Made by a program: the position numbers and the translations under genes. Below the pieces are notes generated by a model. It was not told the DNA's origin. It ran no database searches and saw only the letters and a program-made list of their open reading frames with translations. Positions 43,329-51,704 of a stretch of DNA of 64,000 nucleotides are shown one piece after another. Within the stretch, counting starts at the first letter, position 1; each line of letters opens with the position of its first letter. The DNA comes from Syntrophus gentianae (GTDB lineage Bacteria > Desulfobacterota > Syntrophia > Syntrophales > Syntrophaceae), in contig NZ_FOBS01000007.1 of assembly GCF_900109885.1 (NCBI RefSeq), positions 103,687 to 167,686 of the forward strand. The letters run 5' to 3'.

Positions 43329-44930
43329 ATGCTGACGGATATTCTGACCTTGAGCGTCGGACTGGTTTTGTTCCTCTTCGGGATGATGAAATTGAGTGAC
43401 TCCATGCAGCGGTTGTTTACTGCGCGGATCCGCGGCTATGTCCGCTTCGCTGTGAAGAGGCCGGTCTACGGTCTGCTGACCGGAATGATCGCCACGATGC
43501 TGTTTCAGAGCAGTTCCGCCACGACCGTGTTGACCATCGGAATGGTCAGCGCCGGATTGATCAGTTTTTATTCTTCCCTGGGAATGATTCTGGGGGCCGA
43601 CATCGGCACCACGCTGACGGTGCAGCTGGTGGTCTGGAAATTCACCACCCTCTCGCCCGTCTTTGTCATCCTGGGAGGAGGAATCTGGATATTCGGAAAA
43701 GATTCGTGGAAACCCATCGGGGAAGCGATTTTCCATTTTGGGTTGATTTTTTTCGGCTTGAGTCTGGCTACGACAGCTACGGCGCCTCTTCAGCATTATC
43801 CGGTCTTTGTCCATTTATTTCAGGAAACGAAAAATCCCTTCCTGGGGGTTCTGGTCGGAGCTGTTTTTACAGGACTCATTCACTCCTCGGCGATCCCCAT
43901 CAGTATGCTGGTCATCCTGGCCCAGCAGGGCGCGATGAGCATTGACAACGCCCTGCCGATCGTGATCGGCGCCAATATCGGGACGACGGCAACAGCCCTG
44001 CTGGCGGGATCTGTTGCCAGCCTTGGTGGAAGGCGCAGCGCCGTTTCGCACTTTCTCTTCAAGCTGATCTGTGTTGGAATCTGTCTGGCGGCCCTGCCGG
44101 TTTTTATCCAGACCCTGAAGACTCTGTCCGCCGAGACGGCCCAGCAGATTGCCTTGAGCCATCTGCTGTTCAATCTTCTGCTGGCGGTTTCCTTTATTTT
44201 TGTGCTGAAGCCCTTTTCCCGGCTTATTGAAAAGCTTATCCCCGGCAAGGAGGAAACCCTCCCGCTCTGGCCTCAATACCTGGATGAGGCCTTATTGGAC
44301 AAACCCCGGGAAGCCCTTGACCGCGTCAAAAAGGAACTGGAAAGGGAAGCCTTTCTGGCCAACCGGATGCTGGTGGACAGCATGAGCCTCTTTGACCGCT
44401 ATGAACCGGTTAAAAAGCAGAATATTTTGTATGTGGAAATGGTGGTGGATACCCTTCGCAGGGAAATGGTACAGTATCTGTCGAAGATCTCTTCCAGTAA
44501 TCTCTCTCCGCAGATGTCCCGAAGGCTATTCAACTACACCTCCATGGTCGATGACATCGAACGGATTGCCGATCACGCGGTCAATATCGTGGAACTGGCA
44601 AGGAACAGGCATGAAAGAAATATCCAGATTACCGTAGAGGGAAGCGTGGAGTTGCTTCATATCCGACAGCTTGTTGAAGCCAACCTGGGGGATGCCCTGG
44701 CGTTGATTTCCCGGCGAGATGAAGAATGCATCCGCGACATCACCTGCCGCGAGGCGCAGATCGATGTGGAGGTCAAAGAAGCCCGGGACCGCCATCTGAT
44801 GCGTTTCCATCATCACATGGCTGCTGCGGACTCCGGCCCCACCTTTGTCGAGCTTCTCATTCAACTGGAACGGATATCCGATCACTGTCAGAATATCGCC
44901 GAATCCATCTATGAACTGGAGGAAGAATAA
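43329..44930 (+). CDS. Na/Pi cotransporter family protein with PhoU-like domain
   Basis: This 533-residue protein has two Na/Pi-cotransport repeats, shown by the twice-seen QSSSATT-like motif (MLFQSSSATTVLTIGM and later IHSSAIPISML), and GADIGTTLTV/GANIGTTATA, about eight helices in all. A C-terminal PhoU-like helical domain follows from about residue 330 (DRVKKELEREAFLANRMLVDSM). It imports phosphate with sodium or exports it. The gene begins 17 bases after the terminator of rubrerythrin. Confidence 0.92.
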   Translation: MLTDILTLSVGLVLFLFGMMKLSDSMQRLFTARIRGYVRFAVKRPVYGLLTGMIATMLFQSSSATTVLTIGMVSAGLISFYSSLGMILGADIGTTLTVQLVVWKFTTLSPVFVILGGGIWIFGKDSWKPIGEAIFHFGLIFFGLSLATTATAPLQHYPVFVHLFQETKNPFLGVLVGAVFTGLIHSSAIPISMLVILAQQGAMSIDNALPIVIGANIGTTATALLAGSVASLGGRRSAVSHFLFKLICVGICLAALPVFIQTLKTLSAETAQQIALSHLLFNLLLAVSFIFVLKPFSRLIEKLIPGKEETLPLWPQYLDEALLDKPREALDRVKKELEREAFLANRMLVDSMSLFDRYEPVKKQNILYVEMVVDTLRREMVQYLSKISSSNLSPQMSRRLFNYTSMVDDIERIADHAVNIVELARNRHERNIQITVEGSVELLHIRQLVEANLGDALALISRRDEECIRDITCREAQIDVEVKEARDRHLMRFHHHMAAADSGPTFVELLIQLERISDHCQNIAESIYELEEE

Positions 44931-44940
44931 AAAGAAGAGT

Positions 44941-45555
44941 TCAGAGGGGCTCTCCTGGTCCGGCAGATCCGGAAAGCCAGGCCTTGCCTTCGGTGTAGAG
45001 CTTCTCTACCGCTGGACCGCGCAGGCCCGGCAGACCCGTCTTGACCTCGAAACCGACCTTCGTCTGGAGATAGGCGAGGTGGCGGTACCCCTCGGGGAAG
45101 CGGGCGAGGATTTCCGGATCCAGACGAAGAACGACTGCGGGATCCACCGGATCGAGCCGATCCTTCTCGTAAATGGGCTGGCGCCGCACAATCCCCCAGA
45201 GGCCTTCCCGCTTCTCGAAAAAGTCGTAGAAGCGCCCCGTGCACAGGACGTCCACAAGGACCCCGTCTACCGTTGCCCGCTGGCTGATCGTCATCTTGGT
45301 CTGGGAGATGGCCCGCGTCCCGGCGAGCTCACAGGTCCAGCCGCCGAGGAAGTGCAGGATGCTCACACCCTTATTAAACCCTTCGCGGCTTACTTCGATA
45401 AACTTCTCTGCCGGCCCCTGGAACCAGGTGGCAGTCATATACCCGTCGGAATGCCAGACCGTTGCGAAGCGCTCCCAATCCCCGGCGTCACGCCAAACGG
45501 CCCAGTTTTCCACCACCTCCCGAATCGCCAGTTTGTCGGCAGTTAAATCCGTCAT
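44941..45555 (-). CDS. NTF2-like (SnoaL_4 family) protein
   Basis: This is a 204-residue protein from the ATG at 45555 (AGGAG site). The fold pattern is a helix followed by a curved sheet (ADKLAIREVVENWAVWRDAGDWERFATVWHSDGYM), as in the nuclear transport factor 2-like superfamily that includes SnoaL-type cyclases and dehydratases. A catalytic residue cannot be assigned with confidence. It is the last gene of the molybdopterin-oxidoreductase module, with a 108-base gap after TorD, so it may act on the same substrate or be an unrelated passenger. Confidence 0.75.
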   Translation of the reverse strand: MTDLTADKLAIREVVENWAVWRDAGDWERFATVWHSDGYMTATWFQGPAEKFIEVSREGFNKGVSILHFLGGWTCELAGTRAISQTKMTISQRATVDGVLVDVLCTGRFYDFFEKREGLWGIVRRQPIYEKDRLDPVDPAVVLRLDPEILARFPEGYRHLAYLQTKVGFEVKTGLPGLRGPAVEKLYTEGKAWLSGSAGPGEPL

Positions 45556-45663
45556 CCTTCCGTTGCTCCTTGTTGATTTATTCCTGAAAAACTTGAGGCT
45601 TTTGCCCAAGCGCTCCTTATCCCTTCAAGACGTTCAGGGGTTTCTCGATCGGAAGAAAGGTGT

Positions 45664-46323
45664 TTATGCCTTTGCATCCGATGGTTCGGCTAGAGACTCC
45701 AGGACGGAACGAAGGATACAGGCCATGGTTCGATAGAAACGGGTCGTGGCGTACTTTTCCATCCGCTCGGCGACGGATAAGCCAAAAGGGATGAGGTGAT
45801 TCTGCAGGACTTCGCCTTGCAGCCGCAAAGCCAGGGATTCCTTGGCACTGCTTCCCTCCTGTATGGCTTCAGCCTCCTTGAAGTAGAGAAATGCCATGAA
45901 TTCAAGCTCGACGGCGATATGGTCCGGAGGGAGGGTAAAGGTCTCTGTTAACTGAAGCCCCGCTTCATAATAGAGCCCGGCAATCTGAAAGGTCGATTCC
46001 TGCAGGAGTTTCCCCTCCCGGTAAACCGATTCGAAAAGATAGACTTGCCTCGGTTTTGAAGCGAAGCACATCCGGGTGTAATCCTTCTCCAGCGCCAGGA
46101 GCTCTTCCCAATCTTCCAGGATCGAGCCGGGATCAAGTTTGGCGCAGGCAGAATCCAACCCGGCGGTTTTCAGTGCATCCGTCAGGGTCGATATAAAAAT
46201 GCCGCTCCGGAGATCCTGGTTCAGTTCGTCGTCCGGATAGTTGAAAATGGTGGCAAGGCGTCTGAAAATTTCAGCGCGGGCCAAGATATCGGCCAGGCGA
46301 TTGTTTGAATATGTAGAGGTCAT
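45664..46323 (-). CDS. TorD/DmsD-family molybdoenzyme chaperone
   Basis: This 219-residue all-helical protein has the TorD-family segments RAEIFRRLATIFNYPDDEL, EELLALEKDYTRMCF, VYLFESVYREGKLLQESTFQIAGLYYEAG and PPDHIAVELEFMAFLY. Such chaperones bind Tat signal peptides and help insert the molybdenum cofactor before export. It sits downstream of the Tat-exported oxidoreductase and its ferredoxin subunit, 127 bases apart, and very likely serves them. Confidence 0.92.
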   Translation of the reverse strand: MTSTYSNNRLADILARAEIFRRLATIFNYPDDELNQDLRSGIFISTLTDALKTAGLDSACAKLDPGSILEDWEELLALEKDYTRMCFASKPRQVYLFESVYREGKLLQESTFQIAGLYYEAGLQLTETFTLPPDHIAVELEFMAFLYFKEAEAIQEGSSAKESLALRLQGEVLQNHLIPFGLSVAERMEKYATTRFYRTMACILRSVLESLAEPSDAKA

Positions 46324-46392
46324 GATTTCTTGATCGTCTCCTGTTTTGTTTTCGATTTAGACCTATCGGATATATTCTATATATCCTGAATA

Positions 46393-46425
46393 AGGACCGG
46401 GCAACAGATTTCTGTGCCCGGTCCT
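46393..46425. terminator. Hairpin between ferredoxin-subunit and torD-like genes
   Basis: GGACCGGGCA-type arms at 46393-46408 and 46411-46425 pair over about 15 bp with one bulge. The T run after it is weak. It may reduce read-through to torD, or protect the upstream mRNA. Confidence 0.5.
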
Positions 46426-46450
46426 CCGGAACGGCTTTCCAGTGTCCCGA

Positions 46451-47161
46451 TTACTTGCTTTTTTCTTTCTGCTCTTCTTCGATTCTGGTTCTTCGGTCAC
46501 TGAACTTCTTGAAGCCTGCCACGGCAAAAGCCGCCGCCACGGTAGGCACAGTCATAGTGTCACCGGTACTCAGGCTGCTGACCTTCAGCGGCATCTTGGC
46601 AACCTTTGGATAACCGGCAGTCACGGGGCTCTTTTTATCAAGGACAAAAAGGTGCGTCCCCCCGTTTTCTTCATACCCGTAGAGAATCAGATTTCTTTCT
46701 TTTGCCATCTTGACAGCCCGACTCTTCATCGTTTGGAAGTCGCCGAATTGCAGTGCTCCCGTCGGACAGACTTCGACACAGGCAGGCTGTTTACCTTCAC
46801 CCAATCGATGAGCGCACATGCTGCATTTAACGATCTTCCTGGCAGCTTCATCAAACTGGGGAACATGGAACGGACACACTTTGGTGCACATCTGGCAGCC
46901 GATACAGATTTCGGCATTATAGAGGACCGGCCCATATTCGGATTTGGTCAGGGCCTTGACGGGGCAGTTCTTCACGCACTGGGGATCAAGGCAGTGCATG
47001 CATCGTTTCTGGTAAAGCCCCTCATCATTAACGGTCACAAAGGTCCGGAAAAGGCCCTTTGCCGCCTGGTTATGATACCTGAACTCCTGCACACACCGGT
47101 AGCCACAGGTGTTGCAGCCGGTACAGAAGGTATTGTCGAGCAGGATTGCGTATTCTTTCAT
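46451..47161 (-). CDS. 4Fe-4S dicluster ferredoxin subunit (DmsB/NrfC-like)
   Basis: This 236-residue protein has four [4Fe-4S] clusters: CTGCNTCGYRC (residues 13-23), CMHCLDPQCVKNC, CIGCQMCTKVC and CSMCAHRL...CVEVC, as in the electron-transfer subunits of DMSO-reductase-type enzymes. A hydrophobic segment near the C-terminus (MTVPTVAAAFAVAGF) may touch the membrane. It is 15 bases after the molybdopterin subunit, so the two are a complex. No NrfD-like membrane anchor gene follows. Confidence 0.93.
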   Translation of the reverse strand: MKEYAILLDNTFCTGCNTCGYRCVQEFRYHNQAAKGLFRTFVTVNDEGLYQKRCMHCLDPQCVKNCPVKALTKSEYGPVLYNAEICIGCQMCTKVCPFHVPQFDEAARKIVKCSMCAHRLGEGKQPACVEVCPTGALQFGDFQTMKSRAVKMAKERNLILYGYEENGGTHLFVLDKKSPVTAGYPKVAKMPLKVSSLSTGDTMTVPTVAAAFAVAGFKKFSDRRTRIEEEQKEKSK

Positions 47162-47176
47162 GTTTGTTCACCTCAC

Positions 47177-49756
47177 TTATGCTTTTCTGATACTGACGTA
47201 AACGTCTTCCACCCAACCCATTCCCGTGGGATCGTGTTTCTTGACGATATTGGGATCCTTTTGCGGAATGAGATCGCCATCCCGATAGCCAAAGTCTTTT
47301 GCGGTTCTCAGGTTCTTCGCCCGATGCCCGATGCCGTGGAAAGTCAGAATGCAGTCCTGTCTCGCCACACGGTTCGTTAGATGGATCTTGGCCTTCTGGG
47401 GACGTGGCAGGTCTTTGACATAATTCGGATCGTTCTCCAGAATGACCATGTCCCCTTCCTTCAACCCGAGTTTCTTCCCTGCTTCAGGGTTTATCCAGAC
47501 ACAGTCCATGTGGTTTCGCACCGTCACTTCCTTCAGAACGGCATTGTTGATAAAGTTCGGATCGGCATGCATGTGCCAGGGTGCCCGCGTAATGAGCAGG
47601 GAAAATTTATAGGGATCCGTGGAGGCATGCCAGCGGGGAGCCCACTTGGGAAGCGGTTCATGGCCGACGGGAACAAACTCGTCAATATACATGCGGATGC
47701 GCCCTTGAGGTCTCCCATAGCCGATTTCACGGAGCGTCTTATAATTCTCATAGGGCTTGTTGTCGATCCAGAAGGCGCCCTTCTTCATAAAATCAGCCGT
47801 ATTTTCCCCGGCGCCCACATTTTTTATCGCCACATCGCCGATGTTGGTGGGAATTTTCTTGGCAGGATCACCGCTGCCATCCGTCGTCCAGTACTTGGGC
47901 GCCATGGCCATCCCGATAGCCGCGGCAAAGCTGCCCCAGCCGATCTGGTCGCCGGGCGGCTTCTGAATCGGCGCACCGCCGAAAAGGCACGGATTCTTCG
48001 GGTAATAGAGACGCGTGTCGAGTTTTCCTTCCTCGAACTGATGCGGCGCAGGAATGACGTAATCACAGAAATAGCCCAGGTCATCGAGGTAAAGATTCCA
48101 GTCGACGACCATGTCCATTTTCTCCGTGGCCTTCTCGAGCATCTGCGGCTGGATCATGGCGAAGAGGCCCCGGTGGGGGTTGCGGAAAAAGACGACCTTG
48201 GCCCGGTTCGTTTTGTAGAGTCCCCATCCCACCATGCCGTAATGCCCGGGGGCGGAGAAGTCCTTCTTAAGATATATCTCATTTGTCACAGGAAATTCAT
48301 TTCGAAAGTCCACAGGTTCCGCAGGCTGTTCGGGAAACGGAACAACAGGTGGAGCCAGTTCTTCCAACCAGGGAATCTTGAGCCCATGAAGGAGAATAAC
48401 GCCACCCTCATGATCGATTGCTCCGGTGAGTGCATTAAGGACGCTGATGGCGTGACGGAGCCGCCAGCTGTTGGCATAGTTGGGACCGGCAGCGTCGCGC
48501 TTGTAGGTAGGAATGAAAGATTGAGGCGCGGCGGCGGCGAACTCCAGGGCGATCTTACGGATTGACTTGGCGGGAACTTCGGATATTTTGGCAGCCCACT
48601 CAGGGGTATAAGTCTTGATCTCCTCTGCAAGCAATCCGATGACGGGTCTGGCACTGATCTCTTTCCCTTCCACGACAACCTTGAAAGGGCCACCTCCCAG
48701 AGCCGGTTCATGGCAGTCATCAATGGGCTCCGCTTTCTTATGTTTCGCACACCAGGCAAGGAAGGAACCCTTTTCATCCTTGAGCGTCATTTTCGTCTTT
48801 ACATCCACCAGGGCCGCAGCATCGGAATATTTCCTGAGGAAGTCCATGTTGTATTTCTTCCCCGAAGTGATGACCTGCAGCATGGCAAGGGCAACTGCCA
48901 GATCCGTCCCCGGTTTGATGGCGTGGAATTCGCTGGCATAACCGTCGCAAAGGGGGGTGCGGACCGGATTGAAGACGACGATCTTGGCGCCATTTTTCTT
49001 GCCTGCCGCCCAATGATTGAGCATGCCCGCCTTTCCGCACTTGGAGAAGGAATCAAAGCCGAACCATACCTGATATTTCGCGGTGTCGTAATCGTAGCCC
49101 GCCACGTGGTGGCTGGGCGTGTAGGTGCTCATGTAATATTTGTTGGGCGGATTGGTCAATGTCAGGCAATTGATGTAATAATGGGTTCCAAAACATTCCG
49201 TCCGCTGATCGCTGCGCGTGGCGCCGATGGACTGGCAGAGACGGTTGGTATAAGGGTCACCCGGTGATGCAAAGAGAATTTCCTGGGGCTTCACTTTCTT
49301 TAATCCGGCGATGACTTCATTAACGGCATCGCCGGTTTTCATGGTAATCCAACCGGGATCCTCGTCCGTTCCTTTCTTGGGATTCGTCCTTTTCAGAGAA
49401 ACCATGAGGCGGTCGGGATCGTAAACGGAATCGACGAATCCAAGGCCCTTGATACAGAATTTACCCCGGGAAACGGGATCCTCCGGTCTGCCCTCAAGGG
49501 TTATGGCCCGCTCCAAACCTGTTGCCGGATCCACGCCCATAACGACATAATAGGCGCAATCGGCCTCACAGGCGCGGGCACAAACCTGGGGGACCTTTTT
49601 CTTTATCGTATAAGACGGTTTTTCCTGGGGGTGTTCCCCGAAAGCCCAGGCCTGCCTCAGATTCCTGAAGGGAAATAAAGAAGCAGAAGCGCCGATTCCC
49701 AAGGCGCCTGCAATTTTCAGGAAATCTCTTCTGGGAATATTGTGTTCATGATCCAT
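47177..49756 (-). CDS. Tat-exported molybdopterin-dependent oxidoreductase (DMSO reductase family)
   Basis: This 859-residue catalytic subunit begins with a Tat signal (RRDFLK at residues 9-14 and a hydrophobic stretch). An N-terminal [4Fe-4S] site is present: C59, C63, C67 and C101. The molybdopterin domain then shows GKFCIKGLGF and ECFGTHYYINCLTLTNPPNKYYM, where a Cys may ligate molybdenum. The C-terminal dinucleotide-binding domain has ADPNFINNAVLKEV. It acts outside the membrane. The substrate is unknown. It heads a minus-strand operon with the ferredoxin subunit, TorD and an NTF2-like protein. Confidence 0.92.
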   Translation of the reverse strand: MDHEHNIPRRDFLKIAGALGIGASASLFPFRNLRQAWAFGEHPQEKPSYTIKKKVPQVCARACEADCAYYVVMGVDPATGLERAITLEGRPEDPVSRGKFCIKGLGFVDSVYDPDRLMVSLKRTNPKKGTDEDPGWITMKTGDAVNEVIAGLKKVKPQEILFASPGDPYTNRLCQSIGATRSDQRTECFGTHYYINCLTLTNPPNKYYMSTYTPSHHVAGYDYDTAKYQVWFGFDSFSKCGKAGMLNHWAAGKKNGAKIVVFNPVRTPLCDGYASEFHAIKPGTDLAVALAMLQVITSGKKYNMDFLRKYSDAAALVDVKTKMTLKDEKGSFLAWCAKHKKAEPIDDCHEPALGGGPFKVVVEGKEISARPVIGLLAEEIKTYTPEWAAKISEVPAKSIRKIALEFAAAAPQSFIPTYKRDAAGPNYANSWRLRHAISVLNALTGAIDHEGGVILLHGLKIPWLEELAPPVVPFPEQPAEPVDFRNEFPVTNEIYLKKDFSAPGHYGMVGWGLYKTNRAKVVFFRNPHRGLFAMIQPQMLEKATEKMDMVVDWNLYLDDLGYFCDYVIPAPHQFEEGKLDTRLYYPKNPCLFGGAPIQKPPGDQIGWGSFAAAIGMAMAPKYWTTDGSGDPAKKIPTNIGDVAIKNVGAGENTADFMKKGAFWIDNKPYENYKTLREIGYGRPQGRIRMYIDEFVPVGHEPLPKWAPRWHASTDPYKFSLLITRAPWHMHADPNFINNAVLKEVTVRNHMDCVWINPEAGKKLGLKEGDMVILENDPNYVKDLPRPQKAKIHLTNRVARQDCILTFHGIGHRAKNLRTAKDFGYRDGDLIPQKDPNIVKKHDPTGMGWVEDVYVSIRKA

Positions 49757-49853
49757 AATCTTACCTCCTGTTCATAGGGTCGCTGAGAGATCATACCCGG
49801 TCCCGAACATGCCCTGTCTCAGGGTGCATCCAGGCATCCCCTCAATGCGAGGT

Positions 49854-49882
49854 AGTGTATACATGTATACTGAATAAATCAA
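49854..49882 (-). promoter_or_regulatory. Candidate promoter and GntR-type operator of the molybdoenzyme operon
   Basis: Read on the minus strand, TTGATT (49877-49882) and TACACT (49854-49859) are 17 bases apart. The perfect 14-bp palindrome GTATACATGTATAC at 49857-49870 covers the -10 side. GTATAC-type half sites are typical of FadR/FCD-type GntR regulators, and the divergent gene encodes one. Repression is an inference. Confidence 0.6.
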
Positions 49883-50130
49883 GTAATATTTAATAAAATT
49901 ATATAGTTATATCACTCATGGCATATGTCTGCAATGGTACAATAGTTCCTTCGGCACCTCATAGGGCAAAGGATTTCCCTTTCGATTGCAGGTCAGATGT
50001 AAAGATGATTTCCTGTGGGGAAAGAGGATTCAAATCTGCCGGAGAATGTGGTTTCATGCAGAGAACGGCTGCAGCCGCCTGAATACCTTGGGACTTACAG
50101 GATGACCCTCACGAAACCTTTCCGGCAAAC
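49883..50130. other. Spacer between the divergent operons, no gene seen
   Basis: The stretch between the molybdoenzyme promoter and the GntR promoter has an AT-rich start and no open frame with a believable start and family match. No repeat longer than about 8 bases was noticed. Confidence 0.4.
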
Positions 50131-50159
50131 TTGACAGATAAAGGGGTGGGGCGTAATAA
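50131..50159 (+). promoter_or_regulatory. Sigma70-like promoter of the GntR gene
   Basis: TTGACA at 50131-50136 and TAATAA at 50154-50159 are 17 bases apart, near consensus, with the GntR start at 50314 downstream. Assignment is by consensus match only. Confidence 0.55.
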
Positions 50160-50313
50160 TTCTCTTCCTGAATTTATAACGATGGTCAGGATGGCATGAA
50201 TCTGAGCAGTGCAGATCCAGCCATCGTTTGTATCGGCTGTCGAACCGGGGGAATATCAACAAGCTTCTATACAGCCCCATGCCACTGCAGACGAGGGGAA
50301 TCAGAGGTCAGAA

Positions 50314-50988
50314 ATGATAAAGTCGAAGGTCAATTTGAATAAAAAATCTTATGTCCCATACAGAGATCAGATTTATGAAAAGCTCAAGGCCAAGATCCTG
50401 TCAAATGTCCTGGCACCCGGCACCATTGTAACGGAAAACGAGCTGGCCCAGATGTTTGGCACCAGTCGTACGCCCATTCGAGAAGCGATCCGGCATCTGC
50501 AATCTGAAGGATTGATCGAGGTCATCCCCAAAAAAGGCATGCTCATCTCGAGAATGAATCCCGATGAGGTGGCGAAAATAAACGAACTGCGGGAGATTAT
50601 TCATTGCCATGCGATCGCGAAAGGCATTCTGAATGTCACCCAGGCCGATCTCAACCGTATTGAAAAAATCCTTAATAAAGCAGAGGACCTTCTTAAGGGT
50701 AAAGATAATGCGGCAAAACTGGCTCCGCTCAGTATCCAGTTTCATCAGTGCATCCTGAAAATGGCGGGAAATGACCTGTTTTTAGCGGTAGATCAATATA
50801 TCGGCACACAAATCAAGAGATATATGGTGGATCTGTTTTCCTTTGAAGAGGGGGCAAGCACTTCATGGCGGCATCACCGGGAGGTTGCGGAAGCGATCAA
50901 ACAGCAGGATGCCAGGCTGGCATGTCAGAAAATGCAGGAGCATATCCGCTGGGGAACGTCTTTTATCAGAGAGCACATCTCGATCTGA
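50314..50988 (+). CDS. GntR family transcriptional regulator (FadR/FCD type)
   Basis: From the ATG at 50314 (AGAGG site; the open frame reaches back to 50209) the protein has 224 residues. An N-terminal winged helix-turn-helix (YRDQIYEKLKAKILSNVLAPGTIVTENELAQMFGTSRTPIREAIRHLQSEGLIEV) is followed by an all-helical FCD effector domain with the metal/ligand-binding His residues (QFHQCILKMAGNDLF, WRHHREVAEAIKQQD). Such regulators respond to small carboxylates. It is divergent from the molybdoenzyme operon, whose promoter has a GTATAC palindrome. Confidence 0.93.
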   Translation: MIKSKVNLNKKSYVPYRDQIYEKLKAKILSNVLAPGTIVTENELAQMFGTSRTPIREAIRHLQSEGLIEVIPKKGMLISRMNPDEVAKINELREIIHCHAIAKGILNVTQADLNRIEKILNKAEDLLKGKDNAAKLAPLSIQFHQCILKMAGNDLFLAVDQYIGTQIKRYMVDLFSFEEGASTSWRHHREVAEAIKQQDARLACQKMQEHIRWGTSFIREHISI

Positions 50989-51174
50989 GTGGCCGTTCCC
51001 TTGGTGAAATCTGCCATGGTCGTTCCGGCAAACTCCTTGACCAGTCGGCAAATCCTGTGATACTTTTTCATCTGCTTCCGCAGTTTTCTTTCTCAAAAGG
51101 TTGTTTCGAGTCTTTCCCTATTTTAATTTTTACAGCAAGATTTATTAACCCATGGGTATCAGGAGGCCGACTTT

Positions 51175-51693
51175 ATGGAAGAGCGATTGAATGCCTTGAA
51201 CATTGCCTTGAAAAATGAATCCAGTGAACGCGATTTTTATCTGAAAAATGCCGAGAGAACCCGGAACCCGCTGGGAAAGGCGATGTTCGAACAGATTGCC
51301 GATGAAGAACTGGAACATTACGAGCGCCTGAAGGAACTCCATGACCGCTGGGCTAAGGAAGGAAAATGGCCGGAAACGCTGCCTCTCAAGGTCAAGAATA
51401 CCTCGGTGAAAAACGTTCTCGCCAAGGTCGTTAAAACGGTTTCCCAGATGCCCCAGGGGGACGATGATGACCTTAAGGCCCTTCAGACCGCCATTGAATT
51501 TGAGGCCAAGGGGACGGCCTTTTACGCCCGCCTTCGCGATGAGGTGTCCAACCCCCAGGAAAAGGCCTTTTTCGACCTTCTGGCCTCGATTGAACGTGAA
51601 CATTACAACTCCCTCAAAGATACCGAGCAATTCCTGACGAATCCTGCCGCCTGGTACCAGGAGAAGGAACGATCGGGGCTGGACGGCGCCTGA
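51175..51693 (+). CDS. Ferritin-like domain protein (rubrerythrin-type)
   Basis: This 172-residue protein has two ferritin-like helix pairs with Glu/His iron ligands (ALKNESSERDFYLKNAERTRN, ADEELEHYERLKEL, AIEFEAKGTAFYARLRD, SIEREHYNSLKD), i.e. ExxH twice. It lacks a rubredoxin domain. Such proteins bind iron and may act in peroxide or iron storage. The ATG has an AGGAGG site. It follows the GntR gene by 186 bases and is probably independent. Confidence 0.85.
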   Translation: MEERLNALNIALKNESSERDFYLKNAERTRNPLGKAMFEQIADEELEHYERLKELHDRWAKEGKWPETLPLKVKNTSVKNVLAKVVKTVSQMPQGDDDDLKALQTAIEFEAKGTAFYARLRDEVSNPQEKAFFDLLASIEREHYNSLKDTEQFLTNPAAWYQEKERSGLDGA

Positions 51694-51704
51694 AAGGGGA
51701 TATT

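Noticed and set aside
47381..48565. 394-codon plus-strand frame opposite the molybdoenzyme
   Set aside because: It is antisense to the conserved catalytic subunit and has no family features.
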